Assembly: GCF_019059575.1 (NCBI RefSeq)
Contig: NW_024882908.1
Coordinates: 1-64,000 of the forward strand
Reading direction: 5' to 3'
DNA: 64,000 nt
Source of the DNA: Amphibalanus amphitrite
Taxonomy: Eukaryota > Arthropoda > Thecostraca > Balanomorpha > Balanidae
The position numbers and the translations under genes were made by a program. Within the stretch, counting starts at the first letter, position 1; every line of letters starts with the position of its first letter. This document shows, piece after piece, positions 1-11,734 of this stretch. The notes under the pieces are model-generated. The model did not search any database, had not been told where the DNA came from, and saw only the letters and a program-made list of their open reading frames with translations.

Positions 1-268
1 CGGTGACAGCAAACAACGCTGCCTGGTACGGCGTTCTGTCACACACATCGCTATCTGAAATGCATGCTCAGTTAAAAAACATTCAATATTCTGCCCTGCT
101 CACAATCACGAGATTTACCTAACCCAGAATACATTGTCCACAAGGGCAACAGTTCACCAGTTACCAATCAGGCCTCGCACAGCTTGAAAACTTCATCCAT
201 CCGCCAAACAGCACTCAACTATGTACACACAGAAGAGCAGCATATCGCAACTACAGCCGGCTACTCAC

Positions 269-481
269 CCTTCCGAGTGTGAAATAGTAGCGGAACGAGC
301 CGGCGCGCACTATAGGGATCTCGACGAAGATGCTCTGTCGTCGATGATCTTGCTGTCCGACTTCCAGGGCATCGGCTACTTGTCGCGGCAAAACTCCTCG
401 TCGGCTGACGCCGGGTGGTTGCTGTACACGGATACGATGCGCCCAAACAGCGACGGCCCAGGCGAAAGTGGAGTACAAAAC
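269..481 (-). pseudogene. AGL: Glycogen debranching enzyme (AGL) N-terminal exon, reading frame broken
   Basis: On the minus strand this stretch reads, in order but in three different frames, as GFVLHFRLG, then VSVYSNHP and FCRDK, then FVEIPIVRAGSFRYYF. From memory, human AGL near residues 28-100 has GYELQFRLG, VTVYTNYP, FNREKF and CKLNLQQSGSFQYYF with nearly the same spacing, so homology is convincing. AGL is the cytosolic enzyme that removes glycogen branch points. The exon is bounded by an acceptor (CGCCGCAG at 482-489) and a donor (GTGAGTAG reading down from 268). Frame changes fall near 448 (after the FRLG segment, a base appears missing in a GGCC run), near an in-frame TAG at about 377, and near 328. 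This could be a decayed copy or single-base deletion errors in a real exon. The next exon would lie off the left edge. No first AGL exon was recognised upstream. Confidence 0.6.
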
Positions 482-3400
482 CTGCGGCGAGCCAACAAAG
501 ACACAATTACAGTGATATGAGTGTGGCACAGCGACGTGGTGGCTGCTCTTGGTGGCCGCCTTCAGGCCCTCCAGAGCCGATAGGCTACACTACGATTGCA
601 GCCGGAGAGACATCAAAACGACAAGCACAGTAAAATGACGGCATGGAGCGAGATCGAAGGGGAACAAAGGTCAAAGAACGAGGACGAAACGAATGACGGT
701 AATGTGAAGGTTAAGAATCGCGATATTTTCCCTGAAGGATTAAGTTAGGGTAACATCGTGTTACTAAAAGACTTTCGAAAGGCGCTACGGCGCTTTGGCC
801 CATGAGAGTAAGTGTTGCGGACCGACAAATACTCGACACACCATCAGATAATGCACTGAACCGGGTATCGAGTGGCAACATTACACCAGAACAACAAACT
901 CAATCGGGCGCGACTGTAACGCAGCGCTGATGGCGGACGTGCCAATATGCCCGCCCGGTGTACGGTTACGACTCATTTCAAGAGCTGCACAATACAAAGG
1001 TCTTGTTTAACACGACCACGGCTCAACACGACAAGAAATGAGCGCACCGCCGCTAAAAACATACATGAAATGGTGCTAATGCAAACTATCATTACCCTAC
1101 CATCCTGGTATTTTTAAGTCCTTAGCCAAGCTACCCATAGCTTCCACTGTGCGACGGATTTCGGTCCGACCGCCGGCGACCACCCACCTTTGGTCAGCCG
1201 GTAGAGGGTGGTGTCCTGGTGGTCGTTGTCGTGAAGTTTGAGCACGCGGACCTCGGATCATCGCCGGAGCCATGGCACGCCATTCCCGGTAAAAACTGCG
1301 GGTAGCTGCACGAGAATTTGTAGCGGTCCAAAGCCCTGCGAAGTGCCGGAAGGGAGGGTCAGAGCGGGCTCAGGGAGGGAGGGTCGAAGACGGCCGCTCG
1401 CCCTGGAAGATAGGAGTCTCTCTTGACGGTATGAATGTCGACAGGTCCCCAAGGCCGGCACGTGTCAAATGCCATGACTTGCCCCTATTCGTCACGTCAA
1501 GTAAAGCATCACGTACCACGCAAAATGAGCGGATTTATCCAGTAGAATGAGAGGTGGGAACACCCAACCCCTGGATGGAATGAGAAGTGAAAAGGTTGTT
1601 AGCATCAGCGTCAGAGTGTGCTGTTGGTCGTCTTTGCTTATCGACACAGGAGTTGCGCACAAAGTTAGGTAGCTTAGTCATGTGAGAAACGCAAACAAAC
1701 CTAGGCTGCGCGATATAGACAGAATGTGAAGTGTTGAGTCATTGAGAGTTGAGACAGGTTGTTATTGAGACATGTTCAACAACATTGCAATTCGGTTTAA
1801 GGAAGTAGAGAAGACTTAAATGCAAGAGATGGTCAGTGGGGTTCTCACCGAGACAAGTGTGACGTGACATCCAATCAAAACCCGCCCTTACATGCAGAAG
1901 CGATCATGCAGGCCAGCCATACGTTCCGACAAGACAGCGTGCAAAGGAAGGACAAGCGAGGTCGAAGCCCAAAGGCCTAACGGTCGCGTTCGGCGTCGCC
2001 GGCCGATTTTTTAACGTCTCCTTGACCTAACTTGGATGCTGCATCGTTAACACTAATAACATTAATAGATAACCATCAGTCTATATTATGGTTATAAAAA
2101 CACGTGTTGGAACTACGCGACTTGCGAAACCTGTCTATGGCAGGCAATACGCTCAACTTAACAAACTTAAGCAGGCAGTCTACCTTCCGCGTACCAGTCC
2201 AGTGCCAGGCCACCGAAGTGGTGCAGGCGATAAACAAATTACTGGACGGACATCAGCTCTGCAGCGCGTCGGCGAAACCGCGGTACCGCAATGGTGGCGA
2301 ACCGAAATTATAATCGTAATGTAGCGAGACACAAAAAAGAGGTTTGTTAGTTACACAAGGTAGACAACGCGGTATATCACACCATATTAAAAAAAAATCT
2401 AAAGAAAAAGCCACTGGAGCCAGCTAGGTCTCGCTGTGGCCATGCTATGGTCCACGCTACGTCGTTACTACAACCTCGAATGAAAGGGACACCTGTTACC
2501 AGAGAACCTCCCGCCGCATGCACATACAGCACCTCGGCATTGCGCAATGTTATTGGTTGCTGGGTGGCCGATCACAGTAAGTCATCACAGAAGGCCTGAC
2601 GATGAACTGTTGGCCATTGTATGACCAATGACCATGGCACCCGTTACTGCGCGCGCAACGATAACTGCCTCCGTGTTCGCACCACATCCGGATTACCGGC
2701 TAACGAGCAATTAGCTGAAAGTAAGCCATTCTGGTAATGGTGACCGCCTTTGCACGAAACAAGGCCTTTATGTTGGTTGCAAAGGGGCTAAGAATACGAT
2801 TATAAATGAGAGACGCGACACCAACGATACACGCGAGGCCTGTAGTGTAATCCAAGCTATTGTTGCTATTGATCAATCAATAACGATTGTCTGTTTCCTT
2901 CCTGTCGATTAAATATACCACCGTGAGCGAAACAGCGTGGCATTGTGCAGCGGGTTAAGGGTAAGTGAAGCATTGTTGACGCTAGTGTCTATCGGTAACG
3001 CATGGAGATGTGAAGCACAGTCCTTCAGCTAAACAGAATGAGTGACAGCCTGCTGACTGCCCCGTGAACCACCCAGTCACCGCGAGATGTCAGGGGAACA
3101 ATGTCGCCGTTTTGCATCTCTCCGGCGGCATATCGGCCGTTTATTTGATCAGTCCCGACTCAGCGCGGCGCCTGTCGACCCGCGTGGGAGACCTATAACA
3201 TACACACGCCCCCGACGACAGACGGCAGACGCTCGTTCAGCCCCCGACTTCCACCCCCCATCGTAACACCGGCGCTACCTGGCGATCCCAGACATCAAAG
3301 ACGAGCACGTGTATCGGATGTAACACGAGAGTCAGCGGGCCACAGACATGGTTCCGGCACCAGTCCAGCGCCGGGTGACGGGCAGAACACAGGTGTTGGG

Positions 3401-4463
3401 ACATGTCCACATCGGCAGTTGCTATCCACAACATCCGGCGCGATCCGGTCCGTGGCGAGTGACCATGAGTTCGTCGGTGGGGAGGCTGCAGGCTAACCCG
3501 TGCACTGAGCCGACGATTCAGTCAATGAGCTCACAACTGCCGCCACAATGGCGAGAGCTGATCGGGAGATGGTTCGGCCGATTGACCAGACGTGACCGTG
3601 ACCGTGACCGAGAGCCGAGAGCCGGTCGGTCGAACACCGGACCAACAGTGCGCAGTGTGAATAGCAATGGCACGGGGAAGATCAGGGGTCACGGCTGCAC
3701 CTGGGAGCTCAGGACAAACACGCAGGATTGACGCACCCCTCACAGTGAAGGACTCGACGTGGGCTGAATGGGGAGATAATGCTGACACGCAGTAACCGAA
3801 ACTGAGCTGCGGTCGTTTGTTTATGGGACTCTTGGCGTTATCTTGTTCGCAACATACCTAATACGCTCCGAGCGAAGAAGCCACAAAATTGCGTCTGCAG
3901 AGGTGAGTACGAGCTAATCGGTAGTGGCACAATCGACTACGACTCAATGATCGGTTGATCGGTAGTGACACGAAATTGGTGTATTTCCGACCAGTTTTAC
4001 TATCGGCTACGGCAAAACGGGAAGACGACATCGCTGGCCGCACATAAACAAACACCAGCGTCTGCAGGGACTATGGACACCAGCTTATCGGTCGGCGTGG
4101 GCGAACCATACATTCCAGACATACAGTCAGCGCCATCCTGTAAGAAATAAACGGTACAGCAATACCGACTAGCATGTGCTCAGTGCGTGCTGTATGAAAC
4201 ATGTCGGAGTTAAACTGCTGATTCTTGATTTTTGTATACGCTCAACTTGATTATGAACAGCACGCATGCACTGCATGAAAGCTAACAGCCCATTTTAACG
4301 CGAAAATTTTAGCTCACTTTGGGAATGATTTTTATGTTAGGTTCAGCAATATGAGCTCTTGTCGTCGACGATCTTTCTGCCATAACGCAATGTCTTTCCC
4401 ACATGTCTATGTTAATTCAGATAGCATTGACTCGGAGAGGCGGCCGGTTAGCGTAGGAATTTG
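482..4463. other. No recognisable gene or repeat
   Basis: About 4 kb of mixed composition. The open frames are short and do not resemble known proteins. A plus-strand frame at 2143-2278 preceded by an AG acceptor-like site was considered as an exon and not accepted. A short GTGACC triplication occurs near 3590-3610. If AGL is a live gene, its first exon and promoter should lie in this stretch or further right, but I could not find them. Confidence 0.5.
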
Positions 4464-5013
4464 TTAACCCGCGCCCTGCTGGGGGTCCTGGATTTCCACG
4501 CCCTGCTGGGGGGGGGGTGTTTGAACACCCCCCTTGTAACTCGGCTCCTGGGCCACGTAGCGATACGCGGAAGGCGGCGTTCGAAAGAGCGTAAAAAATA
4601 ATGACGAAATCACTTCGGTCAATTTTTTGGTCAGGTTAAAGGTCAGGTCACCAGAGGTCATTGAAGGCAAAATTTCGCCGATTTCCAGGTCGAATGTCGA
4701 AAATTTCCAAGAAGCCAACGCATAACTCGGGAACCAATAGAGCTACAGCGCCGCGGAAAAGCGCATTCGATAGCCCTATTAACGCCCTTTCTGAGTAATT
4801 CTCTCAGATTTGACCTAACGTCAACGGTTTTGCCTGCAGGGGGCAAAAACTGCAAAAAGCCGATTTTTTCGAAAACAGTTTTTCTGCAATAACTTTTGAC
4901 CCAAGCCTTGTACGAGCTTACTTTTACCGGCATCGTGTTCCTCTCGTCAAGACGCATCGAATGAACTATAACTTGACCTTGAAAGGTCAACTTGAAAATT
5001 TGACCTCAGGTCA

Positions 5014-5025
5014 AGGTCATGACCT
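5014..5025. promoter_or_regulatory. Palindromic nuclear-receptor-type site (IR0) inside family A copy 1
   Basis: The 12-mer AGGTCATGACCT is a perfect inverted repeat of the nuclear hormone receptor half-site with no spacer. It overlaps TCAAGGTCA at 5011-5019, the extended monomer site known for FTZ-F1 and ERR receptors. The match to the motif is seen in the sequence; binding is inference. The same palindrome is kept in copy 2 at 11188-11199. Confidence 0.4.
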
Positions 5026-5551
5026 GACCGGAAAGGGTCATGTTGCATATCAGTCGATCCGTATCGTCGAGCTGAACACATCTAAGGCGTTTTCATCGCT
5101 CTAGCATGCCTCTATCAAAAGTTATTTGCGAAAAACTGATAGATACCATTCGTGACCTAAGATGACCTCAGGGCATAAACAAGGGTCACGGACACCATTT
5201 TCAAGTTCAGTGTGTCTAAACCACTTGTAATTCGGTGTTTGGGAGTGTTTATAATGTCTTTCATCCAAAAGAGGCGCATTTCAATTTTCTCCCATTGAAT
5301 GGGGAGGTCGCAAAATTGACCTGACCTTAGGTCATCGATATCAAAATTCTGAGATATACATTTTGTACATGCTATTGCTCTTAGCAATCGCTGAAAGTTT
5401 CAAAGCGATCGGTCACTCGGTGTAGCTATGACAGACATTGAAACTTTTTATGAGGTGAGGTCACTTCAAGTGACCTGGTGACCTGACCTTGAATGACCTT
5501 GGTCTGAAATTTTCACAACATGTGTAGAATTGATGTATGATAAGGTATACT

Positions 5552-5582
5552 AAAAACGGCGGCGCTCCGCGCCGCCGTTTTT
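5552..5582. repeat. Perfect GC-rich hairpin at the end of family A copy 1
   Basis: A 14-bp perfect stem (A5 then CGGCGGCGC, loop TCC, the complement then T5) sits about 60 bp from the right end of the element. The inverted copy 2 has the same hairpin at 10627-10655. It is a conserved structural part of the element and probably explains its subterminal secondary structure. Confidence 0.7.
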
Positions 5583-5645
5583 GAGATATTCGCGAAAAAC
5601 CACAAGGGGGGGTGTTCAAACACCCCCCAGCAGGGCGCGGGTTAA

Positions 5646-8600
5646 TTTAAGGACACCACGAAAGTGTAGGGAAACGACCTTCTTCCTACGAAAATGTGAT
5701 TCAAGCGTGATGGTGTGATGGTGCACTTCGGTCATGTTTGTCAGAATCGACATCATCAAAACATGACAAAATGGCAATCCAAAACACAAAAACAGGATCG
5801 ATGCCTAAACATAAAACATGAACTGCAACAGGTGCCAACCACCACACCAGCAGCGGGGCCGGACGTGACGAGACAGACGGACACCCGACCCCCTCCTACT
5901 CACGGGAACACATCCTTGGGCTCCTGTATGTCGGGCGGCGGGCACAGAATCACCTCAATCACCTCGTCGACGCGTTCGACCACCGTGTTGCGGCCCATGG
6001 CTGCAGCTCGGCCGTAGTCGCCGCGGCACTGGCCGGCGCTCACCGCCAACTGCAGACTGCCGAGCGGGCCGGGCCGGGCCCGTCGGGACCTTGAGGCGGT
6101 CATTTCGCCACCGTCGGGCCGCGCCTCCGCCGCCGAGCGGTTGTACACACCGGCGACCAGTCAGCCGGCGGCCGCGCGCGATCGGCCGATATGCAGCGGG
6201 CGCGCTCCTTACCACCGACGCAGCGAGGACGCCCCCCCCCCCCCCCCATCGGTGTGTGTATGGAAATGGGCACACAGCGCCGGTCTGCGCTGGGTCAACA
6301 GACGTCCGCAGCTTCTCACGGGGACAGGCTGACACAGCCGCGAGGCACAGCACACAGACAGGCCACCGGGCAGACAGACGTCAGGTCGGGTCGGGGTCGC
6401 CGCGGCGGTGGGCCGCCCTCGACCCAGATTGCGATAGTCCGCCGGCGGCAGTCGGCAGACCTGCCCCCCTCCCCCGGTGTGCTGACCACTGCAGCGCGCA
6501 CCAACAGACGCCGTCACCAATGTCAGGCACAGACGCAGCCTTACGCAGGTGCGTGGTTAAAGCGGCCACATCGAGACAGGTTGGTATGCGAGCCGCGCGT
6601 GGTGACGTATGGGTTGGGCCTTCAGTGAGCGAGACGAAGCGACGTTAGAACAAACTACGAAACGGGGGATGGTCCCGTCGGTATGAACCTCACATACTAC
6701 GGCGCCCCACGCATCGAGTTCAAGGTTTCCGATACGACGAGAATGGATAACAATGGGTGTTTTGCTTCTTGATAAACGGCATTTCCGAGAGTTACGAAAG
6801 ACTGCTGTGCGTAATACAGGAACCAAAATAAGATTCAAAGAACAGCAATAAAACTTACTTCAAATATTTCTTCCACATCTATGTTGAATAATTGAAAAAG
6901 GATTGTTAAATATGTGTCTTGTTGTGAATCTTACGTCATCCTTAAACATCCACTAACAAAGTCCAAAAAACGTTTCTTAATTGCTATTTTTCCTAGCTAA
7001 TTGATCGCCATAGCATATTGCGACAATAGTTTACCTTTTAGATCGGGACAATAAGTTACGCAATGCACGACTTTACTCAATCAATAATTAGATGGAATTG
7101 AGTTGCAGTTCATAATCTTCATCACCTGATCAATGGCCATGACTATTGACTACGATTATGCACGCATAAATCCACGCTAAAAATGTGCTGCATAAATGCC
7201 TAACGCAGATTTGCAAGACAAACATGAAATGGCACCCACAGTCGTCACGATTACGTCCGAAGATAAATTCAAAAAATTAAACGAAAAGTTAAATTGACGT
7301 CCGATGACCCAGGAACACCAGTCAACATGCGGCTAAAAGCCTCGAAATTCTATGTCTCGAGATGAGTTAAAAGATCTTTTTCGTGAAATTTTCACTCAGG
7401 TATAGACAATTGGAAAGGCCGAGAGGCATATGTAGACATTTTTTACGATAGGCGAAAAACCGGTAGGTCTGCCGAGTCTAACGGACCCGGTAACACCGCC
7501 AACAAAAGATGTTTACGTCGTCAGCGTCAAATGTTAGGGCAGAGGGCTTGTGCCACCGAATATAAACAATTACTGGCTCCTATCAGAAACTCAATATTAA
7601 CAGCTCCGCAGAGATCGACTTATCAAATCGGGGCTTATCGTACTGCTATAATACAAACCGATATATTGCCGAAAGCCGCCAATCATTGCAAACTTGCAGA
7701 CGTTAGCTACCGTGTACATAAGCAATGACCTAGCACACAGAAAACTAGTCTTAAAATTAAAACTTCATTATAAAGCTCCTTCATTATCAGAAGAGCTGGT
7801 AAGTAGCAACGTCCAAATATTCACAAGTTCATGGACAAAATCACCAGAGGACAAAACCCAAAGCGTTACCAAGAGAAACAAACGCCATACCTTGGAAGAA
7901 GCGATTATCACGCAAAGGTTAGTAAAGCCACCATCATTCATGTGCCACTGCTGAAAGCATGAACTCTCTCAAGGTTAGTATCGTAAGTAATCCAAAGATG
8001 TAGACCGTCACCAGTCCCTGAAAAAGCACCAGTAGGCACCACCCAGCTCCACTGTCATGCAAGGGTTAGTAGATCCAGCGAGTGCCACCACCACCATCCT
8101 GGAAGCACATGTCAAAGCGGCTGTCATGCACGGGTCAGTGGAAGCCCAGCACCCGGCAATCGCCGAAGCCAAGCCACCGGCGTCGGCAACATCGTCGTCA
8201 CTCACGTCATGCCTTCCTCTTCAGGCAGGTCCTCCCCCATGGCGGCGGCTGGCGCACGGCGGGCGCTCGCTCCTGGCTGAAACACGACCGTCACGTCACC
8301 TCTGCCGCTTCGGTCACCTCTGGTCCTCCACTCCGCCGCCGGAGGAGGAACGGACACGGTTATCTGCGACCACTGCCGGGACGGACGTGCGGTGTGCGCC
8401 CGGCGCCGATAGCGCGCCCACTGCGACAGCTCTCTGTACCGTCCAGACCCGTTCACTGGCCGTCACTGCTGACACAGGCCCGGCGAGCCGACACAGAAAA
8501 ACAGCGGCCGTCACGGCGCGTGGCAACAGGCCGCCGGCGGTGGCGAGCTCGGCCCGTGTTTGGTTTCCATGGCGTGAGAGCGGGGCGTGCTCGGGCCGTG

Positions 8601-10566
8601 CCGGAGTCGTGCAAAGGAACGGCGGCGGACGCGCCCGAGCGCCCCGCCCGAGATACGACACCGGACGGAGGGAAACGCCGCACGGTCAGTCGGGAAACCG
8701 GACACCAATCGCGTGAACGACAGACTCGCGGTGCGGCGGAGGCGGAAGAGGAGGAGGATACACGACGACTTGGTAGCGCTGTGAACAATATCGGTCACCG
8801 ACCTCTCATAGGTATCTTTGTTTCATCGAATAATACCGATACATACCAAAAGGCATGAAATAGGGCTTAACATTTGAGGGTGACATAACTCAGTTGATAG
8901 ATGTTTCAGCGGGCACCTCGGTCCATTAGGCACCGGCTGCAGTGCGTCTTCATAAACAGAACTGTTCACGCTGTTCAGCGGTATGCACGCTGCACGCTGT
9001 TACTACAAACAGAAACAGCCAGTCGCACCGCCAGTGTCCATCTCAGCCGCCCAGTTATCGGCCGGCCAGAGCACCAGCGAAGCGCGCTCAGATAGATCAC
9101 TAACTGTCGCTCGCTGGTAAATTCCTTCACGTGCTCTCAGTCCGTCGGGAATGGGCTACGTCGAATTCATGGAAACATCGATAACAGCATGCAGCTAGCG
9201 GTACTCGTATTTCACACCGATAACGTGCGAGTCGCAAGTCATACACTAGATGCCAAAACTCATCGATGTTTAGCAATTATGAGCAAGTCAACAGAAAAAG
9301 TAACAAGATAATAGCGTGCAGATGATTGACCGAAATGATACGTTCAAAAACGTCGGTACTTACTGGTAAGTAGTTGATGCGTATAATTTGCTCCTGCGAG
9401 AATTTGGAGACCCGGAAGTTTATTGGGTCCTGTCAACAGTAAGGAACGAGTGTTAAAGGTAGGCCGAAGAATCACTTCACAGCAGTGATAAGATACGAGG
9501 GCACAAAGACCTCCCAGTCGATGCATCCCACCTCAAAACACCTCAGCTAACAGACAACAAAGCGATTCCAGGTTGACATAGGACATAAGAAAACGATCCG
9601 GCCGTCGGAGGTAGATCGCGTCTTCGGTGTCCGAATTCGGGGTGGATAGCACACAGGTCTCGTAACTCACGCATCCACCAGCATTCACCCCGCTTCTGTA
9701 CACAAGGTCAATCATTAGTCGCATGTCTACTGTCCCGCGACGAACTGAGCTGGCCATCGTGTCATTAAAGGGCACGATGCATGTCGTTTCGGGAGTCCAT
9801 TTGGCTTCTGAATTTGAAACCGTCGGCGCCTCACATCCCTCTTTGACGGTCACTGCTGGCCCACGGACTGCGACCAGACGCATCACCCCACCGGAGGTCG
9901 AGTCACCCGTCATACTGCGGTCACGCATCACGGATAGTCCCGCAGAGTCCAGGGTCCCTCCAGCCCTCCCCTTCAACACGCAGTAAGATGGGCTCCAGAT
10001 GGCCACGTGGCATAAAAGAGAAGACAGCCATGCAGTGAAAATATGGATAGGTATAATGCCCCTATCATGAACTTCTTGAGGCATACAAAACCTTCATTCA
10101 TACCATTCAAAGTATTTTAACTTTTTCTTCTCAAAGGTAAAAAAGACAATGACCTTAGTCTTACACATTTTCCCTTTCATGGAACTGGATGGATATGAGC
10201 ACATAGTGACAATAGCTTTTAGATTGACAAAACGTCTTGGGCTGGGCTTGAATTTAGCATGAACTTCTAGTTCAATACATGCATCTGCAGGCAGAATCCA
10301 GCCTGTCAAGATAACCCTAAAGCAGCAGTGTATCATGCATTAGGTAATCAATAGGTATTCATGGGTTGATGGTTCCACCCCTCCTTGGGAACAGAAAAGT
10401 GATTTATGATTGCAGGAGCACACTTGTGGAACTATGTGATGTAACTATGGAAGTAAAGTCTAAAAAATTATGGATGTTATTCATACATTCTTGAGTACAT
10501 TAAATTTAGGAACTGTGCAGCAAAAATATATTTCATTTCCACAAATGACAGAATTCAAATTTCCAC
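5646..10566. other. Intergenic DNA with two CpG-rich islands and no supported gene
   Basis: Two GC-rich, CpG-rich blocks stand out, at about 5880-6660 (with a 15-base C run near 6233) and about 8050-8800. Both have long open frames in several phases, as expected of GC-rich DNA, and none of the translations resembles a known protein. Either could be a promoter island for an unseen neighbour such as AGL, but nothing shows this. 6840-7980 is AT-rich with no feature seen. Confidence 0.4.
9533..10084 (-). CDS. Unrecognised 183-codon open frame
   Basis: This is the longest open frame in the 9-12 kb stretch, in DNA of ordinary composition. The predicted peptide has several cysteines in its second half (GCEAP, TTCIVPF, GGCVSYETC) and NDT as a possible glycosylation site, which would fit a fragment of a secreted protein. 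No family is recognised. An open frame of this length is expected about once by chance in a window this size, and it has no clear splice context. It is listed only so that it can be tested. Confidence 0.15.
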   Translation of the reverse strand: MPQEVHDRGIIPIHIFTAWLSSLLCHVAIWSPSYCVLKGRAGGTLDSAGLSVMRDRSMTGDSTSGGVMRLVAVRGPAVTVKEGCEAPTVSNSEAKWTPETTCIVPFNDTMASSVRRGTVDMRLMIDLVYRSGVNAGGCVSYETCVLSTPNSDTEDAIYLRRPDRFLMSYVNLESLCCLLAEVF

Positions 10567-11734
10567 TTAACCCCGCCGGGGGGGGGTGTTTGAACACCCC
10601 CCCTTGCGGTTTTTCGCAGATATCTCAAAACGGCGGCGCGGAGCGCCGCCGTTTTTGGCACACCTGTTCGTGCATCTTTTCCGCACATGTTGTGAAAATT
10701 TCAGACCCAGGTCACCTTAGGTCAGGTCACCAGGTCACGCCAAGTGACCTCACCTCAGAAAAATAAGAATGCTCGTCATAGCTACACCGACTGAACGATT
10801 GCCTTGAAACTTTCAGCGATTGATTAGAGCAACACTATCTATAAAATGTATATCTCGGAATTTTGATATCGGTGACCTAAGGTCAGGTCAATTTTGCGGC
10901 CTCTCCATTATAAGTCAATGGGAGAAAATTGAAAAGCGTCTGTTTTGCACGAACGCTATTCTAGACACGCTCAAACATCGAGATGTGGGTAAAATAGACA
11001 CACTGAACCATAAAATGGCAACTGTGACCCCTCGTTATGTCCCCGAGTCATCTCAGGTCACGAACAGAATCTAACAGTTTTTCGATGATAACTTCTGATA
11101 GAGGCGTGCTAGAGCGCTGAAAACGCCTTAGATGTGTTCGGCTCGACGTTGCGGATCGACTGATATGCAACATGACCTTTTCCGGTCAGGTCATGACCTT
11201 GACCTGAGGTCAAATTTTCAAGTTGACCTTTCAAGGTCAAATTATAGTTCATTCGACGCGTCTCGACGAGAGGAACACGATGCTGGCAAAAGTAATGTCA
11301 TAGCTCTTTTGAGTCAAAAGTTATTGCCTAAAAAACGTTTTTCGTAAAAACGGCTATTTTTGGAGTTTTTGCCCTCTGGAGGCTAAACCGTTGACCTGAG
11401 GTCAAATCTGAGAACATTACTCAGAAAGGTCTGTAAAAGGGCTATCGAATGCGCTTTTTTGCGGCGCTGTAGCTCTATCGGTTCCCGAGATAGCCGTTGG
11501 CAGTTTCCAAAATGTTGAAATAGTCAACATTTTACCTTTGGTGACCTCAAGTGACCTGACCTTTGACCTGACCCAAAAAATGACCGAAGTGTTTTCGTCC
11601 TTATTTTTGACGTTCTTTCGATTGCCGCTTACCGCGTGTCGCTACGTGGCCCAGGAGCCGAGTTAGAAGGGGGTGTTCAAACCCCCCCAGCGGCCCGGCG
11701 CGGAATCTCAGAGCACCGGCCCGGCGCGGGTTAA
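10567..11734 (-). mobile_element. TTAA-flanked non-autonomous DNA transposon, family A copy 2 (inverted)
   Basis: Bounded by TTAA at 10567-10570 and 11731-11734, with CCCCGCCGGGGGG at the left and CCGGCGCGGG at the right end. It aligns through its whole length with 4464-5645 read in the opposite direction, including GTGTTTGAACACCC, the GC hairpin, the AGGTCATGACCT palindrome (11188-11199) and a terminal duplication at the matching end. It has no coding capacity. The two copies differ at many positions, so they are not recent duplicates of each other. Confidence 0.8.

Larger units (their letters stand above)
4464..5645 (+). mobile_element. TTAA-flanked non-autonomous DNA transposon, family A copy 1
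   Basis: The element is bounded by TTAA at 4464-4467 and 5642-5645, with inverted ends CCCGCGCCCTGCTGGGGG (left) and its near-complement CCCCAGCAGGGCGCGGG (right). Just inside each end is a poly-G/poly-C stretch around GTGTTTGAACAC. TTAA duplications with CCC...GGG ends are typical of the piggyBac superfamily, so this is called piggyBac-like by structure only. There is no transposase frame. A second copy, inverted, is at 10567-11734, and a third, split copy is at 34060-35769. The left end carries a partial duplication of the terminal 20 bp. The body contains 20 exact AGGTCA/TGACCT hexamers by my count. Confidence 0.8.

Noticed and set aside
2143-2278. Possible plus-strand exon (FRVPVQCQATEVVQAINKLL), faintly like a Ras-association domain
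   Set aside because: The acceptor is weak, no donor is convincing, no neighbouring exon was found and the resemblance is vague.
8057-8858. Long overlapping frames in a CpG-rich block as a first exon
   Set aside because: Several frames on both strands are open together, as expected from GC-rich sequence, and none is familiar.
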